The notes: generated by a model from the letters alone, not told the origin. Shown: positions 44,439 to 54,241, numbered from the stretch's first letter. The stretch is DNA of 64,000 nucleotides from an uncultured Pelagibacteraceae bacterium (GCA_902614655.1 CACMLX010000006.1:1-64000); one strand, 5' to 3'. Translations and numbers: made by a program.

Positions 44439-45932
44439 ATGAATGATACTGATATTGAAATTTGTTATTTATCCGCTTCAGATACATTAAAGAAGTATAA
44501 AGAAAAAAAACTATCTCCAGTTGAAGTCCTGTCGGCTGTAATTAAAAGAATAGAAACAGTTAATCCTAAGATCAATGCATTTAATTATCTTGATTTTGAC
44601 AAGTCTCTAGAACTTGCAAAAGAGTCTGAGAAAAAATTTTCAAATAATAATGATGTTCTGCCTCTTGAAGGGTTACCTTTAGCAATAAAAGACGAAGTGA
44701 ATATAAAAGGACAACCAAATCGTAATGGTTGCTTACTTCTTAAGAATAATATCGCACAGAAAACTGATATTGATGTTAAAACGATAGTCAATTCTGGCGC
44801 GATACTTCACGGTCGCACAACCAATCCAGAATTTTCTCTCACTTCTTTTTGTCACTCAAAACTAAATGGCGTAACAAGAAACCCTTGGAACTTAGATATG
44901 ACACCTGGTGGATCAAGTGGAGGTAGTGCGGCTGCATTAGCTTCAGGTTGTGCAATGTTGACAACAGGAAGTGACATTGGAGGTTCAATAAGAATTCCAG
45001 CAGGTGCATGCGGCGTAGTGGGATTCAAGCCTCCTCATGGAAGAAATGCTCAAAGTTATCCATTCAATCATGACCCTTACTGCGTAACAGGACCGCTTGC
45101 AAGAACAGTGGTTGATACTGCAATGATGCAAAACATTATGTGTGGACCAAACCAAAAAGATATAACATCTTTACGGCCAAAAAAAATATTACCATTAAAT
45201 TACGAAAATATTAAAAATTGGAAAATAGCTTATTCAATGGACTTAGGATTTTTTGAGATTGATAAAGAAGTGGAACAGAATACGCTGACAGCATTAAAAA
45301 AATTTGAAAGTCTTGGATGTCAAGTCACAGAAGTGAAACTTAATTGGAAAAAAGATGAAGTAAATTCAGTTTGTTTCAGTCATTATGCAAATTCATTTTA
45401 TAAAGAAATTTCTGAACTTTCAGACTCTGAAAAGGAACAGCTTAGTGATTATACTAAAATGTTTAGTGGTGTTACTGAAATACACATTGACTCTTTAAAA
45501 AATAATAAAAAAACTTATCACGAACAAATTGGTGCTCACTTGGGTTATGGCGTTGAAGAAAGTGCAATGGTAACTGGAAAAATGTACGAAGAAATTGGCC
45601 CAATATTGGAAAAATATGATTTATTTATTTGTCCTACAAATGCCTTACCAGCAATCAAGGCAGATATTGATATAGTTAATGACCGCGTCATTATTAATGG
45701 GAAAGAACAAGAATGTGCTGATTTTGCATGGTGTATGTCTCATCCATTTAATATGTTAGGTAAACTGCCAGTACTTTCAGTGCCCTCTGGCTTTGGTTCA
45801 AACCGAGTGCCTACTGGCATCCAGATTATCTCGCGCTCCTACAGTGATGAATTAGTGTTCCAAGGAGGACACAACTACGAAATGGTCGATCCGTGGCTGA
45901 ATAGCGGGAAAAATAGACCTATTCTTGGCTGA
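44439..45932 (+). CDS. Amidase signature enzyme
   Basis: Hydrolyses an amide bond, 497 residues. The Ser-cisSer-Lys triad can be seen: Lys in PLAIKDEVNIKG, cis-Ser in TPGGSSGGSAAALASG and nucleophile Ser in GSDIGGSIRIPAGACGVVGF. It is divergent from the Rieske-less gene and upstream of the binding-lipoprotein gene on the plus strand. In this setting it may act on an amide of an amine or an omega-amide intermediate; this is inference. No export signal is seen. Confidence 0.88.
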   Translation: MNDTDIEICYLSASDTLKKYKEKKLSPVEVLSAVIKRIETVNPKINAFNYLDFDKSLELAKESEKKFSNNNDVLPLEGLPLAIKDEVNIKGQPNRNGCLLLKNNIAQKTDIDVKTIVNSGAILHGRTTNPEFSLTSFCHSKLNGVTRNPWNLDMTPGGSSGGSAAALASGCAMLTTGSDIGGSIRIPAGACGVVGFKPPHGRNAQSYPFNHDPYCVTGPLARTVVDTAMMQNIMCGPNQKDITSLRPKKILPLNYENIKNWKIAYSMDLGFFEIDKEVEQNTLTALKKFESLGCQVTEVKLNWKKDEVNSVCFSHYANSFYKEISELSDSEKEQLSDYTKMFSGVTEIHIDSLKNNKKTYHEQIGAHLGYGVEESAMVTGKMYEEIGPILEKYDLFICPTNALPAIKADIDIVNDRVIINGKEQECADFAWCMSHPFNMLGKLPVLSVPSGFGSNRVPTGIQIISRSYSDELVFQGGHNYEMVDPWLNSGKNRPILG

Positions 45933-45938
45933 TATATA

Positions 45939-45968
45939 TTGACCATATTTCCATAATGGGTGTACAAT
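45939..45968 (+). promoter_or_regulatory. Sigma-70-type promoter for the binding-lipoprotein gene
   Basis: TTGACC (45939-45944), 18-bp spacer, TACAAT (45963-45968); five of six consensus bases in each hexamer. It lies just after the amidase stop and 36 bp before the ATG, with an AAAGGA-like ribosome-binding site in between. It allows the lipoprotein to be made in excess of the transporter. Confidence 0.55.
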
Positions 45969-46004
45969 TTTTCAAGATTTAACAAAAAAAAGGAATGATT
46001 AATT

Positions 46005-47081
46005 ATGAAAAAATCAATATTTACAGTTATTTTAGGGGCTTCACTACTGGCCCTTATTATAGGATGTGAACGAAAAGAGGAAGTTGCAGAGTCTAAGCCT
46101 GGACCTGGGTCTGTTTTTTTATGGGGTGGATATGATGACGATGGCTTATTTGGACCTTACGTTGAAGCTCATGGTTCTCCTGAATATTCCATATTTGGTG
46201 ATGCCGAAGAAGGGTTGCAAAAACTTAAAGCTGGTTTTGAAGTTGACTTAGCATGGCCATGTCAAGGCGAAATTAAAAGATGGGTCAGAGCGGGAGTATT
46301 GGAGCCATTAGATATATCTCGATTAGAACATTGGGATGATATGTTTCCTGAGGTAAGAGATTTACCAAGTGGAATGGTTGATGGTAAACATTATTTTGCA
46401 CCGGTTGACTGGGGTGACACTACTTTATTCTACATGGCTGATAATGTTTCATTTATGAACGCTGATAACGAAAGCTTTGACTTAATGGAAGATCCAAGAA
46501 TGAAGGGTAAAGTTGGTATATTAGATTCTGCCGCAGACTCTTTATTCTTAATGATGCATCATTTAGGAATTGATATAAGAGATAAGGATCAATTAACAAA
46601 AGCCGCTATTGATCAAGGTATTTCAAAATTCCGAGAAATGAGAGACAACGGTCAGATCCGAGCATTCTTTGGTGATACATCGTCAATGGTTGAAGCATTA
46701 GGTAACGGAGAAATAGATGTTGCCTTGGGTTGGAATGAAATTGCATGGAATGCTGGTGCAAAAATGATGCAACCTGCTAACGGAACCATGACTTGGGCAT
46801 GTGGACTTGCGATCGTGAAAGGTGCGGATAAAGAAAAGGCTTACGCGATGATTAATGCAGCTACAAGTCCTGAGACTTCGGCTTACTTACTAAGTGAGTG
46901 GGGCTATGGTCATTCTAATAAAAAAGGATTTAGTACAATTACCGCTGAGGAATTAGCTGAGCGCGGTGTTGCTTCCAATCCTGCAGAGCACTTATCTAAC
47001 GGTATGTTCTCTGTTATGCCTTCAGATGAGGTGACTGACTACATGGAAGCTCAATGGGCTGAAATGGTAGCTGGCGGTTAA
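46005..47081 (+). CDS. PotD/PotF-like substrate-binding lipoprotein
   Basis: Periplasmic binding protein for a spermidine/putrescine-type ABC transporter, 358 residues. The signal peptide with lipobox SLLALIIGC puts the lipidated Cys at residue 21. The core matches PotD/PotF in outline: LWGGYDDDGLFGPYVEAHG at the start, GDAEEGLQKLKAGFEVDLAW, GVLEPLDISRL and GMVDGKHYFAPVDWGDTTLF. It sits at the amidase side and is convergent with potA, so it is transcribed apart from its likely permease. The ligand is not certain: polyamines or another cationic amine. Confidence 0.88.
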   Translation: MKKSIFTVILGASLLALIIGCERKEEVAESKPGPGSVFLWGGYDDDGLFGPYVEAHGSPEYSIFGDAEEGLQKLKAGFEVDLAWPCQGEIKRWVRAGVLEPLDISRLEHWDDMFPEVRDLPSGMVDGKHYFAPVDWGDTTLFYMADNVSFMNADNESFDLMEDPRMKGKVGILDSAADSLFLMMHHLGIDIRDKDQLTKAAIDQGISKFREMRDNGQIRAFFGDTSSMVEALGNGEIDVALGWNEIAWNAGAKMMQPANGTMTWACGLAIVKGADKEKAYAMINAATSPETSAYLLSEWGYGHSNKKGFSTITAEELAERGVASNPAEHLSNGMFSVMPSDEVTDYMEAQWAEMVAGG

Positions 47082-47105
47082 TCTGAAATTTGTGAAATCT
47101 AATTT

Positions 47106-47136
47106 AGCCTGCTCTGTATAGAGCAGGCTATTTTTT
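47106..47136 (+). terminator. Rho-independent terminator after the binding-lipoprotein gene
   Basis: Perfect 10-bp stem AGCCTGCTCT / AGAGCAGGCT with a GTAT loop, followed by A and six T. It works in the plus direction; there is no good U-tract in the minus direction. The stop codon of the convergent potA (47128-47130) is inside the distal stem arm and the next base. Confidence 0.92.
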
Positions 47137-48210
47137 GTCTAATAAAGAAATATCTTCAAGACTTATACTAATAAAGCAGTCATTATTCTTGAATGACTGA
47201 TTGTCAAAGTGTTGTGAGGATACAGTTATAATTTTTTCTAATTCTTTTGTTTCAACATAAAATTTTGTCATTTCACCAAGATATGATGTTTGTCGAATTT
47301 TTCCCTCTAAACAAATATCCCAGTCTGATTTTACTGTATCGATCTTCATGGCTTCAGGTCTAATGCTGCACACTGCATCAAAAGAGTTTTCGCTAATATT
47401 AAGGTTATTTTTTATCTTAAATTCTCCAAGATTTTCAATTGAAACGTTTATATATTCACCATCTTGAGTTTTTGTAGATGCTTTAAGGAAATTAGTCTCT
47501 CCAATAAAATCACTCACAAATATATTTTGTGGATTTTTATATAATTCATTAGGGGCTGACAATTGTTGTATTTTACCTTCACTCATCACAGCAACTCGAT
47601 CGGACATACTTATTGCTTCTTGCTGATCATGCGTTACAAACACAAATGTAATTCCTATCTCTTTTTGAAGAGACCTTAATTCGAGTTGCATCTCATCTCG
47701 TAATTTTTTATCTAATGCGCCAAGAGGCTCATCAAGTAATAGTACTTTGGGTTGTCTAACTAAAGCTCTAGCTAAAGCGACTCTTTGTCTTTGTCCTCCT
47801 GATAATTGGCTACTAAATCTTTCCTCATAGCCCTCTAATTTAACCAGCGATAAAACATCTTTCACTCTTTTTTCAATTTGCTCTTTACTTAAACCTAATT
47901 TTCTTAGTCCAAATTGAATATTTTTTTCAACATTTATGTGAGGGAATATTGCATAATTCTGAAATACCATATTCGTAGGTCTTTTATCTGGTGGCAAGGA
48001 AGTAATATCTATGCCATCAAGTAATAAGTTTCCAGTTGTTGGATACTCAAAACCAGCAAGCAATCGAAGCAAAGTGGTTTTACCACATCCTGATGGTCCC
48101 AGAAGAGAAAAAAACTCACCCTCATGAATTTGAAATGAGACATTATCAACTGCTCTTACACTACCAAAGTGCTTTGATATTTCATTAATCTGTATGAAAG
48201 AACTATTCAT
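47128..48210 (-). CDS. potA: Polyamine-type ABC transporter ATPase (PotA-like)
   Basis: Cytoplasmic ATPase of 360 residues. Walker A SLLGPSGCGKTTLLRLLAGF, signature QLSGGQRQRVALARALV, Walker B VLLLDEPLGALDKKLRDEMQ and the switch His in FVFVTHDQQEA are intact. The C-terminal part has the TOBE/OB region (VCSIRPEAMKI). Last of potB-potC-potA; it overlaps potC by eight bases. Its stop codon falls within the terminator of the convergent gene. Confidence 0.92.
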   Translation of the reverse strand: MNSSFIQINEISKHFGSVRAVDNVSFQIHEGEFFSLLGPSGCGKTTLLRLLAGFEYPTTGNLLLDGIDITSLPPDKRPTNMVFQNYAIFPHINVEKNIQFGLRKLGLSKEQIEKRVKDVLSLVKLEGYEERFSSQLSGGQRQRVALARALVRQPKVLLLDEPLGALDKKLRDEMQLELRSLQKEIGITFVFVTHDQQEAISMSDRVAVMSEGKIQQLSAPNELYKNPQNIFVSDFIGETNFLKASTKTQDGEYINVSIENLGEFKIKNNLNISENSFDAVCSIRPEAMKIDTVKSDWDICLEGKIRQTSYLGEMTKFYVETKELEKIITVSSQHFDNQSFKNNDCFISISLEDISLLDKK

Positions 48211-49018
48211 GTATATTTATTCCAAATTCGGCTTTCTTTTTTCCCTGACCAAGATTTCTTAACCAAAATGCTAACAAAACTATCAGTGTAGTAAACACAA
48301 TTATTACTGCCCCTAGTGCTAATACGTGAGGTAATTTTTGAACAAATCTCATTTGAGCCCACATGTACATAGGTAATGTGGCATCGCTTCCTGTTAGAAA
48401 GAAAGCAAGAACAAATTCATCAAAAGAAATTATAAAACTAAGTAATAGTGATGCTATTATACCCGGTAAGTACAATGGTAATGATACTCTAAAAAATGTA
48501 CCCCAGGCATTTTCTCCAAGATCTCTTGAGGCTTCCTCTAATGAAAAATCAAATCCTTCAATTCGAGCAATTAAAATAAGCATCGCAAATGGAGTGCAAA
48601 AGAGTATATGGCCCAAGGTAACTGGTACAAGTCCAAGTTTAAAACCGAGAGCCAACCAGATTATAAGTAAAGATACAGCTAGAATAATTTCAGGAATTAA
48701 AAACGGCATCATTATTGCTCCGTAGGAGATATTTTGACCTCTAAATTTATATCGTGCGAAGGCCTTTGCGGCAAAAAGTGCAATTGTTGTACTTACAGTA
48801 CTCGCTACCACACCTACCTTAATACTCGCCCAAAGCGCATTGTGTAAATTTGATTTTGACCACATTTCTTCATAATGTTCAGTCGTGAATCCCGTTAGAG
48901 GAAATGACATGTAGTTTCCATCATTAAAGCTAAACAATGGCAAAAATAAAACTGGTACATATAAAAAGGCAAAATAAAGCAATGTATATATTAGCAAAGT
49001 ATTATTTTTTTGTTCCAC
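48203..49018 (-). CDS. potC: Polyamine-type ABC permease (PotC/PotI-like)
   Basis: Inner-membrane permease of 271 residues and six spans. The EAA loop for the ATPase contact is EEASRDLGENAWGTFFRVSL followed by PLYLPGI. It follows potB with no gap, and the potA start overlaps its end. It is the inner subunit paired with PotB. Confidence 0.9.
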   Translation of the reverse strand: MEQKNNTLLIYTLLYFAFLYVPVLFLPLFSFNDGNYMSFPLTGFTTEHYEEMWSKSNLHNALWASIKVGVVASTVSTTIALFAAKAFARYKFRGQNISYGAIMMPFLIPEIILAVSLLIIWLALGFKLGLVPVTLGHILFCTPFAMLILIARIEGFDFSLEEASRDLGENAWGTFFRVSLPLYLPGIIASLLLSFIISFDEFVLAFFLTGSDATLPMYMWAQMRFVQKLPHVLALGAVIIVFTTLIVLLAFWLRNLGQGKKKAEFGINIHE

Positions 49019-49903
49019 TTATGACATCCTTTGACTAAGTTTTTTGGTTGAGTACGAAACTGCTATCGTTACAATTGCAACGGTAAATAACATTATAGTT
49101 GCAGATGCAGCTCCGAGCGGGATATTATTAATTTTCCCAAAGTACCCCTGTATCATATTCGACAGCATTCTTCCATCAGTGCCTCCAAGCAATGCGGGAG
49201 TAACATAATCTCCAACTGTAGGAATAAAAATAATTAATATCGCACCGATTATTCCAGGTAGAGATAAAGGAAGTGTTATTTTCCAAAATACTTCAAATCG
49301 TGATAATCCTAAATCTCTTCCAGCTTCAATTAATGAGAAATCTATTTTATCTAATGAAACATACAAAGGAAGTAAAGCAAAAGCAGCCCACGCGTGAGTG
49401 AGAGTAATAATAACTGCAGTTTCTGAATACATCAGAAAAGTAAGTGGTTCATTTAAAAGTCCTACATTAATTAATGATGAGTTTATGACACCCTTAGTTC
49501 CTAATATTATCTTCCATGAAAAAACTCTAAGGAGATAGGATGTCCAAAAAGGTAAAGTTAACAACACAAGCCATAACATTTTATTTTTCTTCACATAGAA
49601 TGCTATGTAATAACAAACAGGATAAGCTGTTAAAAGGGTAATTAAAGTAACAAGAAAAGATATTTTAATAGATTTTATTAAAAGTGAAACAAGTAAATTT
49701 TTTTGAAAAAAATCAATATATCTTTGAACTGTAAAAGAATAATTTATTTCTGTGAAACTTGTTTGTGTAAAGAAACTAAAGCTTAACATTAATGTTAAAG
49801 GTATTAACATCACTAAAATAACCAAAATTAAAGCTGGAGAAAGTAAGGAATAAGCTTTCGCAGGCTCACTTCTGGCATATATTGACTTCAAAGCTTTCAA
49901 CAT
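49019..49903 (-). CDS. potB: Polyamine-type ABC permease (PotB/PotH-like)
   Basis: Inner-membrane permease of 294 residues with six spans and the EAA loop EAGRDLGLSRFEVFWKITLP. The N-terminal cytoplasmic helix before the first span is typical of PotB/PotH. It is first of the potBCA unit and lies 36 bp downstream of the oxidase gene on the same strand, so uptake and oxidation of the amine are probably co-regulated. Confidence 0.9.
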   Translation of the reverse strand: MLKALKSIYARSEPAKAYSLLSPALILVILVMLIPLTLMLSFSFFTQTSFTEINYSFTVQRYIDFFQKNLLVSLLIKSIKISFLVTLITLLTAYPVCYYIAFYVKKNKMLWLVLLTLPFWTSYLLRVFSWKIILGTKGVINSSLINVGLLNEPLTFLMYSETAVIITLTHAWAAFALLPLYVSLDKIDFSLIEAGRDLGLSRFEVFWKITLPLSLPGIIGAILIIFIPTVGDYVTPALLGGTDGRMLSNMIQGYFGKINNIPLGAASATIMLFTVAIVTIAVSYSTKKLSQRMS

Positions 49904-49939
49904 GAAAAAATTTTAATTTATATAAATAAGAGATGCAAT

Positions 49940-51295
49940 TTATATTTCTTTTTTACTTCTATCTGTAAAATTGGCATACCACAGGTATAATCTTAGATAC
50001 CAAAGTCTCAAAAAACTAAGTGGTATTTTTGGTGATAGGCCTTGATAGACTTTTGAAATATTTGTTTCACCACTATTAGACTCATAAATCATTTCAGCTA
50101 ACTTCTTCCCACAGTATACAGTCGTATTGTTACCATTAGCTTGATAACCATATGAAAAATAAACTGACCTATCTTCCTCTAATGAACCAAAGGCTGGAAC
50201 AAAATCCCTTGTCATAACTACTGTTCCTCTCCAATAGTGATCAATATCAACTCCACCCCAATTAGGAAAAACTCCTCTGAATTTTTTTGTCATAAATTCT
50301 TGCATTTTTTCAGCACTTTTCTCATCCCCATAAGTATCACCTCTTGTTCCGAATAACATTCTATTTGAAGGCATTCTTCTATAATAATATAAAATCTCTC
50401 TAGAGTTGCAGATTGGATTAAGAGTTTTATAGTTTTGTAATTTAAACTCATCTTCTGACATTTCTCTGGTGACAATTATATTTGATAAGACGGGCATCAT
50501 TCTATTTGCAAAACTTGGGTGAAGAGACTCATCTGTGTATCCATTTGTTGCAACTACAACCTTATTTGCGGTAATCGATCCGCTATCTGTAATTAGTTTA
50601 TGAGAACCATTTCTCTCCCATTTTATTACTCTGGAAAAACTATGAAGTTTCGCTCCTACATCTACAGTTGCTGATGCAAAACCATCCATAAAAGCCATAG
50701 GGTTCATTGCAAATCCTGCCTCAGTAAAAACAGCTCCAAACTGTTCAGTTGACTGATGTCCAACTTCATCGAACTCCTCTTTGGGTATCCACTTGGTATT
50801 GATGCCAAAGTATTTTTTAAGATCATTTCCCCACTCTTTTAGTTCCTCACTACTATCAGGGTGGTGGGCAACATCTAAATTGCCCTTTCCTGTTTTTTCG
50901 CATTCTATATTATTTTCAGAAATGAGTGAGGATAGGAGCTCAACGCCTTCGATTTGAGAAGCAAAAAATTTTTTTGTTTCATCAAGGCCAAATTTTGTTA
51001 TCAATTGGTTAACCGATAATTTTGTTGCAGGCAAACAGCAGAAGCCAGCATTTCTTGCACTGCTTGCAAATCCAAAATGTCCTGCCTCTAGTAATCTTAC
51101 GTCACCACCATAATTTTTTGCAATGTGGTAAGCTGTGCTAATTCCAGTAAAGCCACCACCGATAACACAAACATCACACGTTTCATCGCCAACTAACTTT
51201 GGAAACTTATACTGATTAATATTACTAACTTTTTCCCAATAACTCTTAACAGGCTTATTAACATCATAAATATCTTTGTTATATAGTTGTTTCAT
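49940..51295 (-). CDS. FAD-dependent amine oxidoreductase (PuuB-like)
   Basis: D-amino-acid-oxidase-fold flavoprotein of 451 residues, probably oxidising gamma-glutamylputrescine or a related secondary amine. The FAD loop is DVCVIGGGFTGISTAYHIAK (about residue 40), followed by LLEAGHFGFASSARNAGFC and, near the C-terminus, YWRGTVVMTRDFVPAFGS and FSYGYQANGNN. These closely follow the PuuB plan. Substrate is inferred from the PuuA- and PuuD-like genes. It overlaps the small secreted protein gene by four bases. Confidence 0.88.
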   Translation of the reverse strand: MKQLYNKDIYDVNKPVKSYWEKVSNINQYKFPKLVGDETCDVCVIGGGFTGISTAYHIAKNYGGDVRLLEAGHFGFASSARNAGFCCLPATKLSVNQLITKFGLDETKKFFASQIEGVELLSSLISENNIECEKTGKGNLDVAHHPDSSEELKEWGNDLKKYFGINTKWIPKEEFDEVGHQSTEQFGAVFTEAGFAMNPMAFMDGFASATVDVGAKLHSFSRVIKWERNGSHKLITDSGSITANKVVVATNGYTDESLHPSFANRMMPVLSNIIVTREMSEDEFKLQNYKTLNPICNSREILYYYRRMPSNRMLFGTRGDTYGDEKSAEKMQEFMTKKFRGVFPNWGGVDIDHYWRGTVVMTRDFVPAFGSLEEDRSVYFSYGYQANGNNTTVYCGKKLAEMIYESNSGETNISKVYQGLSPKIPLSFLRLWYLRLYLWYANFTDRSKKEI

Positions 51296-51558
51296 TTTTC
51301 ATTTCGATTTTTATTTTTTCTTTCTAAGCAGCAGCGGACAATCTCCCCATTAGATATTAGTACCCAATTTTCGTATTTATCTTTTACTGAAGTTTCCATA
51401 TTAAATTTTATTCTATCAAGAACGAAATCTGATTTAGGACCTCCAAATTTCTTATTACTAACTTGATTTTCATTTTCAATTATATTTTTAAAATTGTTAG
51501 CTGTTGAGAAATTGAGCAAAGAAAAAAAAATAATAGTTATTATTAAGTAAGCTTTCAT
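51292..51558 (-). CDS. Small secreted protein, unknown function
   Basis: An 88-residue protein with a signal peptide (MKAYLIITIIFFSLLNFSTA) and a short mature part containing FVLDRIKFNMETSVKDKYEN and a WVLISNGEIVRCCLERK segment with two adjacent cysteines. I do not recognise a family. It is coupled to the oxidase (four-base overlap) and follows the Rieske oxygenase gene, so it could be a periplasmic accessory of amine uptake or oxidation. Confidence 0.6.
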   Translation of the reverse strand: MKAYLIITIIFFSLLNFSTANNFKNIIENENQVSNKKFGGPKSDFVLDRIKFNMETSVKDKYENWVLISNGEIVRCCLERKNKNRNEK

Positions 51559-51595
51559 TTCATTTTATAATAAAATAAGATTATCGTATATTTAT

Positions 51596-52834
51596 TTATG
51601 GTAATTGCATGTTGGTAAAATACCAATTATAAAAGTAAGTTACCGCTGACTCATTTTCAGATAACACTCCGGGTTTAAAAGACTGAGATAGCAGGCCTTC
51701 CTGGTTATTTTCAATTATTGTAGTATCATGCGCCGTAGTAACATCCCATATATAGCTTACTTCCTCGGGCTTAAAGTCTTTATTCTCTACAGCTTCTTCG
51801 TTTACGAGCCATATGAGTTCCACTTCAGACTCTAGAAGTGAGATGGGTTTAAAAATAAACATCACGCCAAAATCATTTGTGAAATAACAACAGCCAAATG
51901 GATTAAAGCTTACTTGGGTTAATCCACCATCAAAATCTTTAAACTGTCCCATTAGAGAAGAAGCTGGCTTTCCATCTTTGGTTTGTGATAAGTTTCCGTT
52001 TCCAATTGGAGTTCTATCAACATATCTGTTTAAGCCTTTTTTCAATCCTTCTTCTGTTTCAAGATAAACCTCAGACGGAGTTCCATTTTTTTTACATTCC
52101 TCGACCCAAGGTTTAATTTTATTTAAATATTCATCAGTCTCTTTTTGAGGCGCAGTACCTATTCCGGCACCCATTGCGACAACCCAGTCTTTGTCTTGTA
52201 CTGCACAAAGCTCAGGATGTGCCGTGGGACAGTGATAACACTCCTGAAAATTTTCAAGAACTAATTTAAAATTTGCGTGAGTTGGGTATTTTTTTCTTAT
52301 CGCAATTTTTGACTTACTCGTCTGATGAAATTCCATCATTTCTTTTAGAGGATTTATAAATTCATTAAAATTCATCGGTTCACCTAAAGATAAATTAATA
52401 AATATTAATCCTTCATAAATTTTAAGATGGCACTTTCTAAGACCCCACTCTTCTTTTTTAAAATCCTCCGGCATAAAACGTGCAGCTTTAAGCTCACCTT
52501 CTGCTGAAAAACTCCAAGCATGATAGGGACACACTAAAAGTTTTTTTGAACCCTCTTCATCTAAACAAATTCTTGATCCTCGATGAGTGCAAACATTATA
52601 AAATGCTCTTACTTCATTGTCTCTTCCTCTAATAACTATGATGGATTCCTTTTCGGCATCAAAAACAAAATAATCACCTGGATTAGGAATACGACTTATG
52701 TGATCTACCATTAACCACTGTTTGAAATAAATTCGCTTCATCTCCTCGGAAAAAATATTCGAATTTGTATAAAAGTCTTGGGGTAAAGTTTTACCCTCCT
52801 GATAGTTTTTTAGCAGATGGTTAAACTCAAGCAT
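51596..52834 (-). CDS. Rieske non-heme iron oxygenase alpha subunit
   Basis: Oxygenase of 412 residues in the group that includes glycine betaine (GbcA-like), stachydrine and choline monooxygenases; such enzymes N-demethylate quaternary amines or hydroxylate them. The Rieske cluster ligands are complete: CTHRG (Cys82, His84) and CPYHAWSF (Cys102, His105). The mononuclear iron site has His201 and His206 in NFQECYHCPTAHPEL and Asp370 in TAHDTTII. No ferredoxin or flavin reductase partner lies nearby. It starts 4 bp after the aminotransferase stop, in one operon with the oxidase and transporter genes. A truncated-domain paralogue is at 43292-44386. Confidence 0.9.
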   Translation of the reverse strand: MLEFNHLLKNYQEGKTLPQDFYTNSNIFSEEMKRIYFKQWLMVDHISRIPNPGDYFVFDAEKESIIVIRGRDNEVRAFYNVCTHRGSRICLDEEGSKKLLVCPYHAWSFSAEGELKAARFMPEDFKKEEWGLRKCHLKIYEGLIFINLSLGEPMNFNEFINPLKEMMEFHQTSKSKIAIRKKYPTHANFKLVLENFQECYHCPTAHPELCAVQDKDWVVAMGAGIGTAPQKETDEYLNKIKPWVEECKKNGTPSEVYLETEEGLKKGLNRYVDRTPIGNGNLSQTKDGKPASSLMGQFKDFDGGLTQVSFNPFGCCYFTNDFGVMFIFKPISLLESEVELIWLVNEEAVENKDFKPEEVSYIWDVTTAHDTTIIENNQEGLLSQSFKPGVLSENESAVTYFYNWYFTNMQLP

Positions 52835-52838
52835 TTAT

Positions 52839-54236
52839 TTATGATGCAGACCAAAGGCCTTCTTTCTTGATGTCGTCTGTGGCTAACTCAATTCCTTTTC
52901 TAAGTATACTGACGAGCTCATCTATTTGTTCCTTTGTGATAATCAAAGAAGGAGACATGACGCAAGTGTTAAATAAAGGCCGTACAATCAGGCCAAGATT
53001 TTGACAATGTGAATTGATGCGAGAGGCAATCTCGTATTGTAAATTCAGAGGATCTTTTTTTTCTTTACTGATTACACATTCAACAGCCGCCATTAATCCC
53101 TCACCACGCACATCACCAACAATCGGGAGATCAATTAATTCACTTAATTTAGATTGAAAATAAGGGCCGACTTCTTGTACATGCTCAAGAAGGTTATTTT
53201 TTTCAATATAATCAAGTGTTGCTGTTGCTGCTGCCATGCTCACTGGGTGACCCGAGTCAGTAAATCCATTTGAGAATATAACTTTTTCTTTATTATCAAG
53301 TTGAGACATAAGCTTTTCAGATATAACAACTGCTCCACAAGGTACGTACCCTGAAGTAATCCCTTTTGCTAAAAGAATGATATCAGGTTCTAAATCGAAA
53401 TAATTTTCTGAAGCGAATATATGACCTAATCTTCCAAAGCCAGTTACTATCTCATCAGAAATATAAATAACATCGTACTTAGTACAAATTTCTCTTGTCT
53501 TTTTATGATATCCTTTAGGAGGAACAATTACCCCACCTGATGCTAGGATTGGCTCTGCAATAAATGCTGCGACCTTATCTTGACCAAGTTCTAAAATTTT
53601 ATTTTCCAACTCTTTAACTTTTAGATCACAGAATTCTTCATCGCTTAAGTCATCTGGTTTTTTAAATGGATTTGGCGCAGACAAATGATGGACCAAGTTA
53701 TCTGCAAAATCAAAGTTGTTTTTATCTCTTTCTTTACCTGAACATGAAGCCCCTAAAAATGTACTTCCGTGATATGCATCATGACGTGAGATAATTTGTT
53801 TCTTATCTCTTAACCCACGAACATTATTATAAAACATTACAAATCTTAATGCAGAGTCTACTGCTGAGGATCCTCCAGAAGTAAAAAATACTCTTTTAAG
53901 ATCACTAGGCGCATATTTAACAAGTCGTGAAGCATAGTTATATGCTATCTCAGTGGACTCAGTAAATGGGCTGGCGTATGGCATTTTTGTAATCTGATTA
54001 TAAACAGCATCAGCAATTTCTTTTACACCATGTCCCACGTTAACATTCCACATTCCTCCAGGACCATCAATAAGCTGTCTTCCTGTTTGATCGTAAAGAT
54101 AAATTCCTTTTGACTTATCAATAATTGTCCTGCTGTCTTCACCGCGATACTCAAGATACTGCCATGGGTATAGAATTCTATCGTCAAGAGTATTAAGGAG
54201 ATCTTTTTTTTCGGGAATCGGAGTTGATTTGGGCAT
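52839..54236 (-). CDS. Class III omega-aminotransferase
   Basis: PLP enzyme of 465 residues moving an omega-amino group, for example from putrescine, cadaverine or a similar amine, to pyruvate or 2-oxoglutarate. The catalytic Lys is in LLAKGITSGYVPCGAVVIS; PLP contacts are FFTSGGSSAVDSALRF and the YISDEIVTGFGRLG loop. It is first of the minus-strand run through Rieske oxygenase, oxidase and transporter. An 18-20 bp palindrome overlaps its -35, implying regulation by the TetR-type protein nearby. The predicted transcription start is at or near the ATG, so it may be leaderless. Confidence 0.9.
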   Translation of the reverse strand: MPKSTPIPEKKDLLNTLDDRILYPWQYLEYRGEDSRTIIDKSKGIYLYDQTGRQLIDGPGGMWNVNVGHGVKEIADAVYNQITKMPYASPFTESTEIAYNYASRLVKYAPSDLKRVFFTSGGSSAVDSALRFVMFYNNVRGLRDKKQIISRHDAYHGSTFLGASCSGKERDKNNFDFADNLVHHLSAPNPFKKPDDLSDEEFCDLKVKELENKILELGQDKVAAFIAEPILASGGVIVPPKGYHKKTREICTKYDVIYISDEIVTGFGRLGHIFASENYFDLEPDIILLAKGITSGYVPCGAVVISEKLMSQLDNKEKVIFSNGFTDSGHPVSMAAATATLDYIEKNNLLEHVQEVGPYFQSKLSELIDLPIVGDVRGEGLMAAVECVISKEKKDPLNLQYEIASRINSHCQNLGLIVRPLFNTCVMSPSLIITKEQIDELVSILRKGIELATDDIKKEGLWSAS

Positions 54237-54241
54237 ATTGA

